The notes beneath the pieces were generated by a model. It saw only the letters and a program-made list of their open reading frames with translations. It ran no database searches and had not been told where the DNA came from. A stretch of DNA of 64,000 nucleotides from Euonymus europaeus (lineage: Eukaryota; Streptophyta; Magnoliopsida; Celastrales; Celastraceae): positions 18,742,001 through 18,806,000 of the forward strand of contig OY756962.1 of assembly GCA_963580455.1 (NCBI GenBank), written 5' to 3'. Numbering within the stretch: position 1 is the stretch's first letter; every line of letters begins with the position of its first letter. This document shows positions 51,301-62,363 of the stretch, in pieces. Position numbers and translations under genes: made by a program.

Positions 51301-51957
51301 TCTTTCTTCTTCGGTGAAAGAGCGCAAAGGTGTGTGTTAAAGAATCATAAAAGAAGTGAATCTTTCGTCCACCAAGTGGGACAAAATGCGACCTTTATAA
51401 AGTCCAAGTGTACTAGTATAATAAATTTAAGTTTTACTGCTTTCCATAATCAAAATAAGCATGCTGAAATATCATATTATAGTCTTGTTAACGGTTTGTT
51501 TAATTCCATCTCAGCTGTTATCGTTTATTTATATTCGATAGAAACTTATGAATTGATTTACTGTGTGTAAACTAAACTCTACACACTTATTCATTTATCA
51601 TATAAAATAAAAGACGCTTATGTCAATATGTCATTTTTCAGATTAAATACTAAAAATATTTTATTTAAATAAACAAATTGAGTTTAAACATTGCATAAAA
51701 TAACATATTTTAACATACTATTTCTATCAATTTACTGATTTTGTTCTTTATCCTTATGCTTTACTCGTGCAACATGGTAGACTAACTTTCTGCTGACTAA
51801 GTGTTTATTGTGAAATATATAGGTATGTATTAGAAGAAGAGTGATGCAATCTATGCGTAGCAACCCATACTGCACAGAAGTAGCCGCGAGGAATGCAATG
51901 GAAGCTGTCTGGGATACATGTTATAATGACACAAAACCTTTTGACAGAGCTCCTTGA
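48400..51957 (+). CDS. ATP23: ATP23-like mitochondrial inner-membrane/intermembrane-space metalloprotease, five exons
   Basis: The exons are 48400-48508, 48783-48904, 49358-49495, 49621-49719 and 51823-51957. All have GT-AG borders and the phases agree, giving about 200 aa without stops. The protein starts MGEEAAPTPGSVGSSSPVRR and has EECQDMIRLSLR and CGVRDNFFKAAHC. Exon 3 carries the zinc-protease motif HELIH within VNQVIIHELIHAYDDCR, followed by NWANCAHHACSEIRAGHLSG. The C-terminus reads AVWDTCYNDTKPFDRAP, a hallmark ending of this family. In yeast Atp23 matures the Atp6 precursor and helps F0 ATP synthase assembly; the plant role is inferred by homology. The length and the cysteine pattern are normal for the family. 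Intron 4 is long (2.1 kb). The Helitron ends 238 bp before the ATG, so its native promoter may be displaced. Confidence 0.95.
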
Positions 51958-52785
51958 AACATATATAGCCAATTGCCTACCTAACGGGGCCGCTCAATTT
52001 TTTTTGCTTCAAAGAACACAGGAATTTCCTTTCTTTGAAGAGTTAGAAAATATGACTCTTATTTATTGCTTATGACAATTAGCCAAATATGCTCAGAAAT
52101 TGTCTGTATCATTTAATGAATATTTTGGCCAAATATTGTGAAGTCGATATCTCCATTTAGGATTGATTAATAAATGATACAGAACCCAATCCTTTGGTGA
52201 CATTGAGTTCGAAAATTCCCAATTCCCCAAGGAAGTCTCTGGTAGCATAACAATGTTGGAACTAACCTTATCAATGAAATAGATCAATGCACTTCACCAG
52301 ACCCCAGTGAATCATGAAGTAAAAACTGCCTACACGCCCAACATTATCACATACCAGACACTGCGAATGAGGAGCACCACCTGCTCATATGCACTTTCCA
52401 ATAACAACTTTGCTTCTAACGAAGGATAGATGGTATCCAATGCCATGCCACAAAAGACATCAATAGTCTGCTTAAATGCACCCACCTCACCTGCACTGAC
52501 CGTAGCTGTAAGTCGATTTCTAATGCTAATTCCGAGTTGAACATTATGGATTCACTTTTCGATATCGTTAATGAGGACTCCTCTTCTTGGGTTATCCTTG
52601 AAACCCGACCTGAGAAGTCTCTGAAAAATATTTCACTTATAAGGGATAAAAATCCATTGATACACAACGGATGCTCCGTATCAGTTTTTAATCACTGAGT
52701 CGATTTGAACAATCATAGAGGATTGACGGATGGTCGACCTCCTCAAGGGCACTCTGACGATAAAAAAGGCACAACAAATCCTATA
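51958..52785. other. Intergenic between ATP23 and the duplicated NPF downstream region
   Basis: I recognise no gene. Short minus-strand frames (for example near 52093-52287 and 52416-52667) show no family pattern. The 3' UTR of ATP23 should lie at the start. Confidence 0.4.
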
Positions 52786-53793
52786 GTTATAAGGACAACT
52801 ATTAAGCTGAATATCAATCAATCAGTAGAGATTGAAATTACGCTATTTTTTCAAAAATAATGTAGTTCAAAATGACTGAATAAGATCTATCAATGATGAG
52901 TCTGGTTGAAAAGTGTTTTATTCGTTGATTCTGAATATGTATTTTTTTTTAAAAAAATCTAACATGTATTTTGAAAGATAAAACATTTTGAAATTTCGTT
53001 TTAGAAGAAAAAACATTAAAAAACTATGATGTATTGGACTTGTTGGTTTGATGATGAAATGCTATTTTTGTCTCAAAAAATAATAATATTTCAACTTTTA
53101 TATGTTACATGTTGTGTCATCAATCCCATATAGACTTGCTCACTTGGGTTGTTTTGGGCTACCAGATGTTGGACTATTTTCCACTACTTGTTTAATAATT
53201 TCCCTTATTTAGATGAAGAAAATATCAAAGAAACCCTTTAGTCTCCTCTGATCCATTTGTAGCTGCTATAGAAATCAACTTAATCTGTAGTTATAAGGAC
53301 AACTATTAAACTGAATGTCAATCAATCAGTAGAGATTGAAATTACGCTATTTTTTCAAAAATAATGTAGTTCAAAATGACTGAATAAGATCTATCAATGA
53401 TGAATCTTGTTGAAAAGTGTTTTATTCGTTGATTCTGAATATGTATTTTTTTTTAAAAAAATCTAACATGTATTTTGAAAGATAAAACATTTTGAAATTT
53501 CGTTTTAGAAGAAAAAACATTAAAAAACTATGATGTATTGGACTTGTTGGTTTGATGATGAAATGCTATTTTCGTCTCAAAAAATAATAATATTTCAACT
53601 TTTATATGTTACATGTTGTGTCATCAATCCCATATAGACTTGCGCACTTGGGTTGTTTTGGGCTACCAGATGTTGGACTATTTTCCACTACTTGTTTAAT
53701 AATTTCCCTTATTTAGATGAAGAAAATATCAAAGAAACCCTTTAGTCTCCTCTGATCCATTTGTAGCTGCTATAGAAATCAACTTAATCTGTA
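52786..53793. repeat. 504-bp tandem duplication abutting the NPF stop codon
   Basis: GTTATAAGGACAACTATTAA occurs at 52786 and GTTATAAGGACAACTATTAA again at 53290. The units 52786-53289 and 53290-53793 differ at only a handful of places that I can see. The second copy ends 1 bp before the NPF stop codon complement (53795-53797), so the duplicated unit is the gene's 3' flank. Confidence 0.95.
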
Positions 53794-53794
53794 G

Positions 53795-55902
53795 TTACGT
53801 TTTAGCTGCAGCCTTGTTTTCTTTGATACCTTTTTCTCCATCACTATCATTCTGATTCTGAAGTTGATCAGAAGGGGGTGTGGGTGCAGGTTTCTCATTT
53901 GTGATAGCAAGACTAGAGGGTGCATCAGTTGCCTTATAATAATGGAAATTAGGCTCAGGATGATCTTCTTCTTCGACTTTGTATTTATACCAAGAGGCCC
54001 AATAGAGATAGTTTATGAAGATGAGGCAGCTTAGAATTGCTAAGAACCAATAGAACAGATTCAGATTGTTCTCATTTAAGTTACTCCCTTCTAACCACCC
54101 TTTTTTGCTTGGACCTACTCTCCTAGTAATGGCGTTTACTAGATCCACAAACACACTACTCAAGAAGTAGCCAAAAGACAGTGATAGAAAAGTGAAGGAT
54201 GTAGACAAAGACCTCATGCATGCTGGTGCTTCCTTGTAGAAGAACTCAAGCAATCCAGCACGAGTGAACATGTCTGAAATCCCAAATATTCCATACTGAA
54301 AAGAAAGCCAGAATAGGCTAATCGGATTTCCTATATCTTTTCTGGCCTGATCCCTTCTCTTTACTTCAACTATTCCAGCAACAGCCATTGAGATTGCAGA
54401 GAGAACCAGTCCAACTCCCACGCGTTGAAGTTGCGTGATGCCCGAAGGATGTTGAGTGATCTTGCGAGCAAAAGGAACCAACAACAGCTCATATACTGGA
54501 AGGAGAATACACATGAAAACCAGTGGAATCACAGGAGTTGATGGAGCAGGAACTTCCAGGGACCCAAGATGGAGATCCATTATGTTTCCTTGTTGGACTG
54601 AGAATGTCTGAAGTTGTGCTAAACATGTATTTGTTATAACAGTGCTGCCTAATATGGGCAACATTCTTGTCAAAATCTTCACTTCTTCCACTTGAGTCAT
54701 TGTGCAAATCGCTGCCTCTGACCCTCGAGGAATAATTGCTGCTTTGTCTAGGAACCTGCAGGGCACATTATCAATGGTTCTCGTGGACAATAAATTCAGT
54801 TAGTAAAATCGATACCGCCTATTACATATGGTCACTTCACCTGAATTGGTTTGTGTGAGTAATTTTCTTTTCAGTGGATTCTTTATCATTGATTTCGTAT
54901 AGAGCTTCAGGTTTATCAGGTAGAGATAATTTTCTGTTCTTAGTTGCCCCTTTGATAACCTGGAAAAGGAAGAATGAGTCAATTGAATGAATGAACGAAT
55001 ATATAGTACATATAGAGCTAGAATTATGGAATTGATTTTGTTACTGCCTTGGCAATCCTTAAGATAGGGCTGTCTCCGGGGGCTTGGAGGCGAAAGAAAG
55101 GCTTTCCAGATGCAAGAACAACAAACCCAGCAAAGGCTGCAATGGTAGCTGTGAAAAACCCCCAATACCAATTTTTCTTAGTGCTAACGTAAACAATGCC
55201 AGTGACTCCTACAACAGCTCCCATGACTGAGCTGAGCATAAGCCAGTTGAAGAAGGTTGCAAGACCCTTGGATTCCTTAGGGTCTTTCGTATCAAATTGG
55301 TCAGCACCGAGTGCAACAAGAGCTCCTCTGACTCCACCTGAACCTAATGCCAATAAGGTTAGGGATACATACAACATCACTGCTATTCCACCTTCCACAC
55401 AACTCGACTTTCCACCACAATATTCTGGATGCAAATTTTCGTATCGAGCTTGAATTGTCACCAATGCCAGTCCCTAAAAAAATGAATAAAATATAGGGAG
55501 TTCGTTGAGGTAACTATCATTTGGGATTGGGATTCATACCAGGATCTCGAGTATTCCAAAGAGCAAAACAGTATGAAGTCTGTTGATGTAAGTGTCAGAA
55601 ATGAAGCCACCGACGAGGGAGAGCAGGAAAGTTGAGCCCATGAAGTTTGTGAGAGTGTTTGCAGCTGCAGGTATATCGAAGTACATGACACCAACGAAGT
55701 AGAGGACCAGACTTGCCATGTTCGCAACAAAACCCATGTTCTCTAATGCTGCCAAAGCTGTAAATTATACATGTATTATAATAGTATTACTTACGAATTA
55801 CATGTCAATTCATGTCAGAAACTTAATGTAGCAAGTAATTTACTTACCAAAGATGAACATGGAAGCTCTGAATCCACCTTTCTGTCTAGCCTTGTTGTCC
55901 TC
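53795..55902 (-). CDS. NRT1/PTR family (NPF4-like) proton-coupled transporter, first exon not found
   Basis: Five exons join in phase: 55902-55848, 55757-55540, 55473-55045, 54959-54841 and 54755-53795, giving 593 codons plus stop. The N-terminal part reads NKARQKGGFRASMFIFALAA, then LENMGFVANMASLVLYFVGV. The PTR signature appears as GSGGVRGALVALGADQFD. QFRFLDKAAIIPRG marks the central loop. YWFLAILSCLIFINYLYW-SWYKYK ends the last membrane helix, followed by an acidic, Pro-rich tail. Twelve membrane helices are expected for the family. The ALENM segment replaces the ExxER motif of many NPF members, as in subfamily 4. NPF proteins import nitrate, peptides or hormones such as ABA; the substrate is not predictable here. 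An initiator exon of about 20-30 codons should lie beyond 55902 but I could not identify it, so the gene may be 5'-truncated or have a long first intron. Confidence 0.88.
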
Positions 55903-57508
55903 CTGCGTGTACACAAACATGTTAGTGCCTCTTCAAGTGAGACAGAAATAGGGCTGCTTTCGCGAGGTACTATGATGAAGACTAGTTGAAGAGGTTTCAA
56001 CGATAGTCAACTTTGTAGAGAAATAACTGGGACGAGGTTGGAATCCTAGATGTATAACATATTTAAGGTTAATGCCATTAATCATACTTTAGGACAAACA
56101 ACATCGATGATTTCAGAAATTCATATGGATCACACAACATATATACTTAAGGTTGTAGCAACTTTTGTCTGGTTAGTGTTCAATGGATCGTCCGAGCGAT
56201 TGCCGATGATCACTTTGGTATTATCACACATTATTCTTGTTCTTGGCTCACTACTATGTAGAAGCCAGCTGTGTAACAACGTTTGTCTTGCCAGTCGCCA
56301 AAGAGCTGTCATTATTAATCTTGTGAATGCCACAATATAAATCGAATAGAGGAAATATACGGAGACAAAAGAAAAGTGACAATCACATGAAACACAAAAT
56401 TTAACGAGGTTAGACACACCTTTGACTATATGTCTTAGAGCGAAGAACAATGAAGGATTCCATTCATATGCAAAAGATTTACAGAAAAAAGACGAGCTCT
56501 TGAACTCAAGAACTAATCACCAAATATCTTTTGGGACTTTCTCACTCTCATATCTCAAAACCCCTTTTTAAAGTTGCACTACCCTTAATGCTCCTGCAAA
56601 ACTAAAATAAAGTACTCCCACATATATATATATTTTTTAATTTTGTTTTTATTGTCATATTATTTGTTACTTCTATGTCAGAGCAGGAAATCAACCATTT
56701 GTAGGCTTTGGGGTGAAGTGATGGTTGTAAGGATTCGGAAGTTTGAGTGTGTCTCGACTTATTATCAGTCCAAAGAATTGATATAAGATTATTCATTAAT
56801 CAAATCTTCTACCACACAAAATATGAGCGATTTAGAGAACATAAAATGGTTAGTTTGGGTTTCGCATTTCTGAAAATGATTTCAAAATCTACTCAGCGGC
56901 ATGAGATAAGCAGTAATAAAATATTAACACTGAAATGAGAGACCTTCCGTTAAACTGACTAAAAAGTAATACATCGTTAGAATGTACTAAATTTTCATTG
57001 AATATACATCGAAGTGTATGTACGTAAAAATGCACTTGCAAATCTTCTTTTCATTGAAGGAAAAGAATTTGTAAGCTGGCTTTATTCTTGAGTTGTTTGT
57101 CCCCCTCCACTAAAAACAAGGCTCTTACATGATTGTGGATCACCTACAACTGATTCAGGTCATGGGCACTATTCATGGAGATTCTTGAGGCACAACATAC
57201 ATAGATTCATACCACTCTCCTGAAAAATAGGGCTCTTGCACAGTGTTGATGATTGAGGCAATTGGAGATCACCTTGATTGTGCATGAAGAAATGTTGTGA
57301 CTTCTGATTCAAACTTCATGGTTGGACTAGGAGGAAGTGTCTGATTGTGGAGGTGTAGAAGTTTCACTATTTTAGTTATTTGATTGTGCATAATAGTTGA
57401 AGACGAGTCTAAGAAAAATCGTAAATGTAGAGGCCATCAATTTTGTTTCTTCTTGCTTTTAACAACTTTATACATCTAGAATCTTTCTTAGTTGCTAACA
57501 AACCATCC
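55903..57508. other. Upstream region of the NPF gene; no gene seen
   Basis: The missing NPF first exon and promoter should lie here. I found no typical start peptide on the minus strand. Around 56375-56440 the text CACAAAATTTAACGAGGTTA looks like a common dispersed plant repeat. 57090-57508 matches the repeat at 26.9 kb. Confidence 0.4.
57090..57508. repeat. Dispersed repeat, copy 2 (partner at 26870-27390)
   Basis: It shares ordered short blocks with 26870-27390 (see that entry). It directly precedes the Tat-like LTR, so the two may have met by insertion. Confidence 0.45.
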
Positions 57509-58155
57509 TGATATTACAAAAATGACCCCACCAATAAAGTTTCGCCACGTGTCATTTAGGTCTGAGAAGGGCTACCTTGCCTACTAGGAAGGCTTCTTGG
57601 TAAGAAGAGAAGTTAAGCAGCTGGGCAGCAATGCCCTATTGAGGTTGCCTCCTCGGTATAATGAAGCACCTGGGCCTACTAAGGTGTAAAGCATTTAAGT
57701 GCAACCCCCAACCATAATTAGACGACCCCAGTCTAATAATAATGACTTTGAATCCTATATAATGCTCTCAAAGTCAGGTATAATTTCTCGAAGCACAATT
57801 TGAACTTTGGCTAAAAAGAGAGTTCTAGTCCAAGGAGCTCGCCTGATTTCATAATACACCCTGACTTGAGCATTGGAGCGCCAACGCCAGAGGACTACCT
57901 CGTTCATTGTGCAGAACTGCCTGGCTGGTCAGCTCCTTGGAAGGACCTGCATCCCTGGAAATCTTGCTGAACTTCCTGGCTGGTCAGCTACCTAGCTGCC
58001 TGGCTGGTGAGCTGCTAGACTGCCTGGCTGGACAGCTGCTAGACTGCCTGGCTGGTCATCTCCTTGGAAGGATCTTCACCCTTGGTAATCGTGCAAGACT
58101 GCAAGTCTGACCGACTGACCGACTTCTCGATATTGGCACCTTTTTGACGTCATCA
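57509..58155 (+). repeat. 5' LTR of the Tat-like element (limits approximate)
   Basis: A proposed start TGATATTACAAAAATG (57509) and end GACGTCATCA (58155) give TGAT/ATCA termini just before the primer-binding site. A TATA-like CCTATATAATGC lies near 57752. The right limit is well set; the left is a guess from the TG inverted end. Confidence 0.5.
57917..58063. repeat. 24-bp tandem repeats in the LTR
   Basis: CTGCCTGGCTGGTCAGCT-like units start at 57972, 57996, 58020 and 58044 with exact 24-bp spacing. An outlying copy is at 57917. AGCTGCTAGA fills two of the unit ends. Confidence 0.88.
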
Positions 58156-58156
58156 G

Positions 58157-58176
58157 TTTGGCACCGTTTGTGGGAA
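58157..58176 (+). other. Primer-binding site of the Tat-like element
   Basis: TTTGGCACCGTTTGTGGGAA directly follows the LTR. The TGGCGCCGT-type start is usual for this lineage and recalls the 3' end of tRNA-Asp, with mismatches. The tRNA assignment is inferred. Confidence 0.6.
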
Positions 58177-58198
58177 GTTGAAGTTCACTTACTTACAA

Positions 58199-59812
58199 TG
58201 GTTAGACCTAGAAGAACCAATGTGAATGATCCTGAGACATCTCATGCTCGGTACTTGGAAGATGATACTGAGCAACAACCCCAAGATGCATGAAAATGTT
58301 GCAAGGCACGAGGTACCCTTGGGTGCACCCCAGGCCCAAGAAAGAGGAAACGTCCAGGTACCACCACATGAGGCAGCTGGTCCTCCCATTAGCGCTGCAC
58401 GATTAAATCAGCTCTGCTAACAAGTGCAGCTGCTCACTGAAATGATGATGGCTAACCAGCATGCCCCACCTTGGTCTACTGAGAGGAACGAGGATGATAG
58501 AAATTCTGGCTCTCCGGCCTCTAGGAGCAAGAGAAGGGATGATGTCAATAAGCACCTTTAAGAGGTAGACCGCAAGCTAGCAGCCCTGTAGGGACGCAAT
58601 ATCATTGACGAGATATGGGATAGTTTCATGACTCTCCTATCTAGGGACATTCTTGAAACTACTATACCTCGTGACTTCAGGCTCCCAAACCTTGAACAGT
58701 ATGATGGGAAGAAGGATCCCTATGACCACGTCATGGGATACAAGTCTATGATGGAGTGCCGAGGAGCCTCAGATGCAGTTTTGTGCAAGGCCTTCCCCTC
58801 TACACTTATTGGACCAGCTCAGACTTGGTTCATCAATCTTCCCAGGCACAACATTTACAGCTTCCAAGACCTATCAAGGAAGCTTAGCCTCTGATTTGCA
58901 AGTGCTAGGAAGCCCAAAACCACCAATCAAGACCTGATGGTGATTGAACACGAGAAAGGAGAATCATTTCGTGATTTTAGAGGGAGATTCAACCAGATAT
59001 GCCTGGAGATCCCAGATGTACAGATTCTTGTGGCAAATGCTGCTCTGATCAGGACAATTTGTCATGAGCAGTTCTGCAATTCATTGTGCACTGAAACAAC
59101 ACATTCCATGGATGAACTCCTGACAAGGACTGAGAAATATATCAAAGCAATTGATTCATTGAAGTCTTCTTGTTTTGCAATACAAACCTCCCTTGACCGG
59201 GCTAGGGGATCTGATGATAAAGGCCGCCTAGGAGGTGGCCGACCAGGTAGTGATAAGAAATCAGAAAGGGAGGATAGCAGGCGAGGAGAACAATCCTCTA
59301 GGAAGTCTCAAACTGGTCCACCAGCTAGGTTCAATAATTATACCCCATTGAATGCTCCCTTAAGAAAGGTGTTGAACGAGATTGTTGCCCATAATTTAGT
59401 CAGATGGCCAAACAAGATGAGGACTCCTTCAGAGAAGAGAAGGTCCTCGGATAAATATTGTAGGTTCCATAAGGACCACGGTCATGATACTGACGAATGC
59501 AGATAATTGAAGGATGAAATTGAGGAGTTGATAAGAAGAGGACACCTCAGAAAGTACACTGTTAATCAAGAGGAAAAGCGAATGAGAGATGATAAAGAAG
59601 ATGATGACCGTAGGAGGCCACGAAGAAGGGAAGACTCTCCTTCGCATGAGAGAGGCACTGTAGGAACAATTGATTTATGTGGTGTCATTATTGGAGGGTT
59701 GGCAGCAGGTGGAGAAAGTACCTTAGTTGGGAGGTTATCACATTCTCAGAGAAGGATGAAGAAGGCATGAGGAGGTTATCACATTCTCAGAGAAGGATGA
59801 AGAAGGTATTCA
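58199..59812 (+). pseudogene. gag of the Tat-like element
   Basis: A likely start is ATG at 58199 (MVRPRRTNVNDPETSHARYL), soon broken by a stop. The capsid-like region 58628-59506 reads AQTWFINLPRHNIYSFQDLS and ESFRDFRGRFNQICLEIPDV. A TGA near 58892 and a TAA at 59504-59506 interrupt the frame; the latter follows the zinc-knuckle-like CRFHKDHGHDTDECR. A basic linker (RRGHLRKYTVNQEEKRMRDD) follows. Confidence 0.82.
59731..59812. repeat. 41-bp tandem duplication at the gag-protease junction
   Basis: GAGGTTATCACATTCTCAGA starts at 59731 and 59772. 41 bp is not a multiple of three, so it ends the gag frame early. Confidence 0.92.
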
Positions 59813-62358
59813 AGTTCCCCATGATGAAACCTTGGTAGTTGAGGCAGTGATCACCAATTTCAATGTCTTAAAAATCTTGGTAGACAACAGGAGTGCAACA
59901 GACATCCTGTTTTATCACACCTTCAAAGCTATAAAGCTTTCGGAGGAGAGACTGAAGTCAACCTTAGTACCCTTATATGGGTTCATATGGGAGTTAGTCA
60001 TACCAAAAGGAATGATAACCCTTCCAATCACGCTGGGAACACACCCCAAGATGGTGATGCATATGGTGGATATGTTGGTAGTCGATGTGAAAGCTTCGCA
60101 CAATGCCATCATAGGAAGACCACTACTTCACAGGGTGAGAGCTGTGGTCTCAACCTATTGTTTAAAGATGAAGTTCCCCACCTCTAAGGGAGTTGCTGAA
60201 GTTAAGGGGAATCAGAAGGCTTCCAGGAGTACCTACTTTACTGAACTCAAATAAAGGAAAAAGGAGAAGGTCTCAGTAGGCAGCCTAGATATGAGTGCAG
60301 AAGAGCAAGTGTTCAAACGGACTCTAGTAGAGGAACTGAAAAAGGTCGAGATCATGGCTGGCTCAGAAAGGCAATTCTATGTTGGATCTCAACTAGGAGA
60401 GGATATGACCAAGGAGATAACCGAACTACTCCTAAGGAGTGTGGGTACTTTTGCATGGAGTGTTGATGAGATGCCTGGTATAAATAATGATGTAATAACT
60501 CATTGCCTAAGCATTATACTCGGTGCTAGACCTGTTAAGCAAAAGAGAAGAAACTTTGCTCCTGATTGCCAAGAAGTGTTCAAGGAAGAGGTAAGGAAGC
60601 TGATGGATGCTGATTTCATCCGAGAAGTTCAACACCCTGAGTGGCTGGCCAATGTGGTCATGGTGAGGAAAGCCAATGGGAAATGGAGGATGTGTGTTGA
60701 TTTCATTGATCTAAATAAATCATGTCCTAAGGACAGCTACCCATTACAAAAAATTGATCAGCTGGTAGACGCTACCTCAGGACATCATCTGCTCAACTTC
60801 TTGGATGCTTAATCGGGGTACCATCAGATAAAAATACATCCTGAAGATCAGGAAGGGACCTCGTTCATCACCCCGGAAGGGACATATTGCTACAAGGTAA
60901 TGCCTTTTGGATTAAAGAATGCGGGAGCCACCTACCAAAGGTTGGTGAACCATATCTTTAAGGATCAGATAGGGAAGTCAGTGGAGGCTTATGTGGATGA
61001 CATGGTGGTAAAGAGCAAGAGAGTTGAGGATCACCCTACTGACCTGCGTAAGGTCTTTGATACACTTGATCAGTTTGGAATGAAACTTAACCCAGAAAAG
61101 TGTGCTTTTGGAGTGGCATCCGGGAAGTTTCTTGGCTTCCTGGTAACCATTAGGAGAATTGAGATGAATCCCAAAAAGGTGGAAGCAATCCTTCAGATGG
61201 AGCCACCAAAGAATGCCAAAGAAGTTCAAAAGCTGACTGGCCGAGCAACATCACTAGGGAGGTTTCCTACACGATCCGGAGACAAGTGCAGGCCATTCTT
61301 CCAGGCATTAAAAAAGGCCAAGGAATTTGAGTGGACACCTAAGTGTCAAATTGCCTTTGAAAATCTTAAAGATTATCTAGGCCAGCCTCCACTCTTGACG
61401 TGTCCAAAGAAAGGTGAAGTTTTGTACCTCTACCTAGCAGTATCGCAACATGCGATCAGCGCAGTGCTAGTGAGTGAGGTAGATAGAGTGCAAAGACTAG
61501 TGTATTGCATTAGCAAGGTTATGATCGGTGCAGAGATAAGGTATTCCTATGCTGAGAAGCTAGCTTTTTCACTAATAGTGGCAGCAAGGAAGCTAAGACC
61601 TTACTTCCAAGCACATACAATAATTGTCTTGACTGACTAGCCACTAAAGAATGTCCTCCAAAAGCCAGACACTTCAAAAAGATTAGTGAAATGGGCTATT
61701 GAATTGGGAGAGTTTGACATCAAGTTTCAGCCAAGGAAGGCTATCAAGGCGTAAGCCTTGGTTGATTTTATTATTGAATACTACAAAGAGACCAACTAGG
61801 ACAATGCCGACTCTGTACCTGAGTAGTGACAATTGTTTGTAGATGGGTCATCCAACCGGGAAGGCAGTGATGTTGGCATTCTCCTGCTCTTCCCGGGGGG
61901 CATGACCATGGCACATTCTTTACGATTCAACTTCAAGACCTCAAACAATGAGGCAGAATATGAGGCTGTATTGGCAGGATTACGCCTTGCTGAGCAGCTG
62001 TAAGTTAAAAATTTGATCGTTCATAGTGAATCACAGTTGGTCACCGAGTAAATCAAAAGAGAATATGAAGCAAAAGGATCAAGTACGATCAAGTATAGGT
62101 GCCCACTTCAGTTCAAGTGGAAATACTGCCACAAAAGAGCATTGAAGTGCAAACATTGATGGCGGATATTAATGTTGATCATGAGCCGAGTTGGATGGAT
62201 CCAATCAGGAGATTCTTGGAAGATGAAAGTTTACCTGAAGATCGCAACCAGGAAAAAACCTCCGAAAAAGAGCAGCTCGGTATACCCTGATCCAGGGAGA
62301 GTGTACCGAAGATCATTCACTCTCCCTTATCTGAAGTTCCTAGAACCCCGGGAGGCAG
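59813..62358 (+). pseudogene. Protease, reverse transcriptase and RNase H of the Tat-like element
   Basis: The protease (59832-60254) reads ILVDNRSATDILFYHTF, with Arg where the family has Gly next to the catalytic Asp region. RT (60291-61640) has MRKANGKWRMCVDFIDLNKS-like wording, DSYPLQKIDQLVDATSG, MPFGLKNAGATYQRLVN and the catalytic YVDDMVVKSK, then KLNPEKCAFGVASGKFLGFL. A TAA after FLDA (60810-60812) splits RT. RNase H follows with VLYLYLAVSQHAISAVLVSE and YSYAEKLAFSLIVAARKLRP. After stops at 61638, 61753, 61798 and 61826, a second RNase H-like domain (LFVDGSSNREGSDVG, NNEAEYEAVLAGLRLAEQL) is seen. The frame breaks again at the solo-LTR insertion (62364). Confidence 0.88.
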
Positions 62359-62363
62359 ACTAC

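Noticed and set aside
51169..51570. 133-codon frame in ATP23 intron 4
   Set aside because: No recognisable domain; it lies within a well-supported intron and has low-complexity runs.
55771..55989. Plus-strand 72-codon frame upstream of NPF exon 2
   Set aside because: Overlaps the NPF exon on the opposite strand and shows no domain.
57917..58063. CRISPR-like periodic repeats
   Set aside because: The 24-bp units are contiguous without spacers and sit in a plant LTR.
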